Below, in pieces: positions 13,926-14,265 of a DNA stretch of 14,265 nt (the first letter of the stretch is position 1; the number at the start of each line of letters is the position of its first letter). Under the pieces are notes generated by a model. That model saw only the letters and a program-made list of their open reading frames with translations, searched no databases and was not told the origin of the DNA. Source of the DNA: Ruminococcaceae bacterium UBA1320 (GTDB taxonomy: Bacteria; Bacillota; Clostridia; Oscillospirales; Ethanoligenentaceae); NCBI GenBank assembly GCA_002306975.1, contig DBTI01000065.1, positions 27,241 to 41,505 of the forward strand, given 5' to 3'. The translations under genes and the position numbers were made by a program.

Positions 13926-14144
13926 CCGCTGACTTCCAATTTGTCAAACACATCGGCTTCGCGCTATGAGCATAACGGGCAGTTGGTCTTTCTGGGCAGA
14001 ATGAGTTTCAGGTTTTCCTTAGGCTTTTCAAAAAAATGTCGGTACAACACTGAATCTGTCAGCTTTGCGAACTTCCTAAAAATTTTCAAATTAACTTGAA
14101 CACGAACAAACGGCGGAAATTCTTTCAGATTTTCGAAAATATAA

Positions 14145-14181
14145 AAGCACCGGAATGGGTCAATTCGCCGTTCCGGTGCTT
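14145..14181 (-). terminator. 11-bp stem, terminator-like on the minus strand
   Basis: AAGCACCGGAA (14145-14155) pairs perfectly with TTCCGGTGCTT (14171-14181). On the minus strand the stem is followed by TTTTATATTTTC, a usable T-rich tail for a gene beyond the right edge. On the plus strand the following bases are not T-rich. Confidence 0.55.
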
Positions 14182-14205
14182 GAATTGTATTCTTCATCAT
14201 ACAAA

Positions 14206-14257
14206 CAAAGTGCTGACGTTTTAAGTAACGGCAGCACTTTGCGTTATCTGTTTTTTT
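14206..14257 (+). terminator. 10-bp stem with a distal T7 run
   Basis: CAAAGTGCTG (14206-14215) pairs with CAGCACTTTG (14232-14241) around a 16-nt loop. A T7 run stands at 14251-14257, 9 nt after the stem, which is too far for a classic terminator but may work with local refolding. Confidence 0.4.
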
Positions 14258-14265
14258 CGCTTCTG

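Larger units (their letters stand above)
13926..14265. other. Gene-poor right edge with two hairpins
   Basis: No convincing gene is present. A 78-codon minus-strand frame (13964-14200) has no ribosome binding site and spans the first hairpin. The stretch carries two strong inverted repeats (14145-14181 and 14206-14241), listed separately. It may be a degenerate remnant or an intergenic repeat; I cannot name it. Confidence 0.4.

Noticed and set aside
13964..14200. 78-codon open frame on the minus strand at the right edge
   Set aside because: There is no ribosome binding site, it spans a strong hairpin that reads like a terminator, and no domain is recognisable.

Overview
The window looks like a chromosomal segment of a Gram-positive, low-to-moderate G+C bacterium of the class Clostridia. 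The signs are strong AGGAGG-type ribosome binding sites before most genes, some TTG/GTG starts, T-tailed intrinsic terminators, TTGACA/TATAAT-like promoters, and the families present (HxlR, MarR, CPBP, APC, Ppx/Ppk1, ArsA-like ATPase). No rRNA, tRNA, CRISPR array, transposase or phage gene was seen. Genus cannot be fixed from the sequence alone.

Layout. The left edge (1-250) holds two long inverted repeats and possibly the end of a truncated minus-strand gene. An HD-domain hydrolase (252-818, minus) is divergent from a polyphosphate operon made of a Ppx/GppA-type exopolyphosphatase and polyphosphate kinase Ppk1 (about 1091-4187). A candidate PhoP-type box with three hexamers at exact 11-bp steps lies in front of that operon. 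Next comes a divergent HxlR regulator / flavin-binding PNPOx-like pair (4222-5080) around a perfect palindrome. From 5140 to about 8020 is an accessory stretch: a 66-aa membrane protein, a CPBP protease-like membrane protein, a DUF1349 protein and a SAM methyltransferase, punctuated by related terminators and promoter-like repeats. An APC amino-acid permease follows (8084-9535).

On the minus strand, 9863-11814 is a MarR-regulated unit. It contains a MarR regulator with a textbook promoter and operator, an ArsA/Get3-type ATPase with a C-terminal HSP20-like domain, and a tiny protein translationally coupled to it by an 8-bp overlap. No other arsenic gene is visible, so an arsenite-pump role is doubtful. 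The right part has a DUF2207-like membrane protein lacking the usual N-terminal half, a GNAT acetyltransferase, and a gene-poor tail with two hairpins.

The points most worth checking are: (1) the ppx reading frame has no ATG/GTG/TTG before its essential N-terminal motif, and removing one G from a G4 run would restore an ATG start; (2) the methyltransferase N-terminus is in another frame, joined exactly at an A_AAA_AAC -1 slippery heptamer; (3) two families of repeated intergenic modules (terminator plus tail, and promoter plus leader) frame the accessory genes; (4) the MarR / ArsA-HSP20 / small-protein operon has matching operators in front of both transcription starts.
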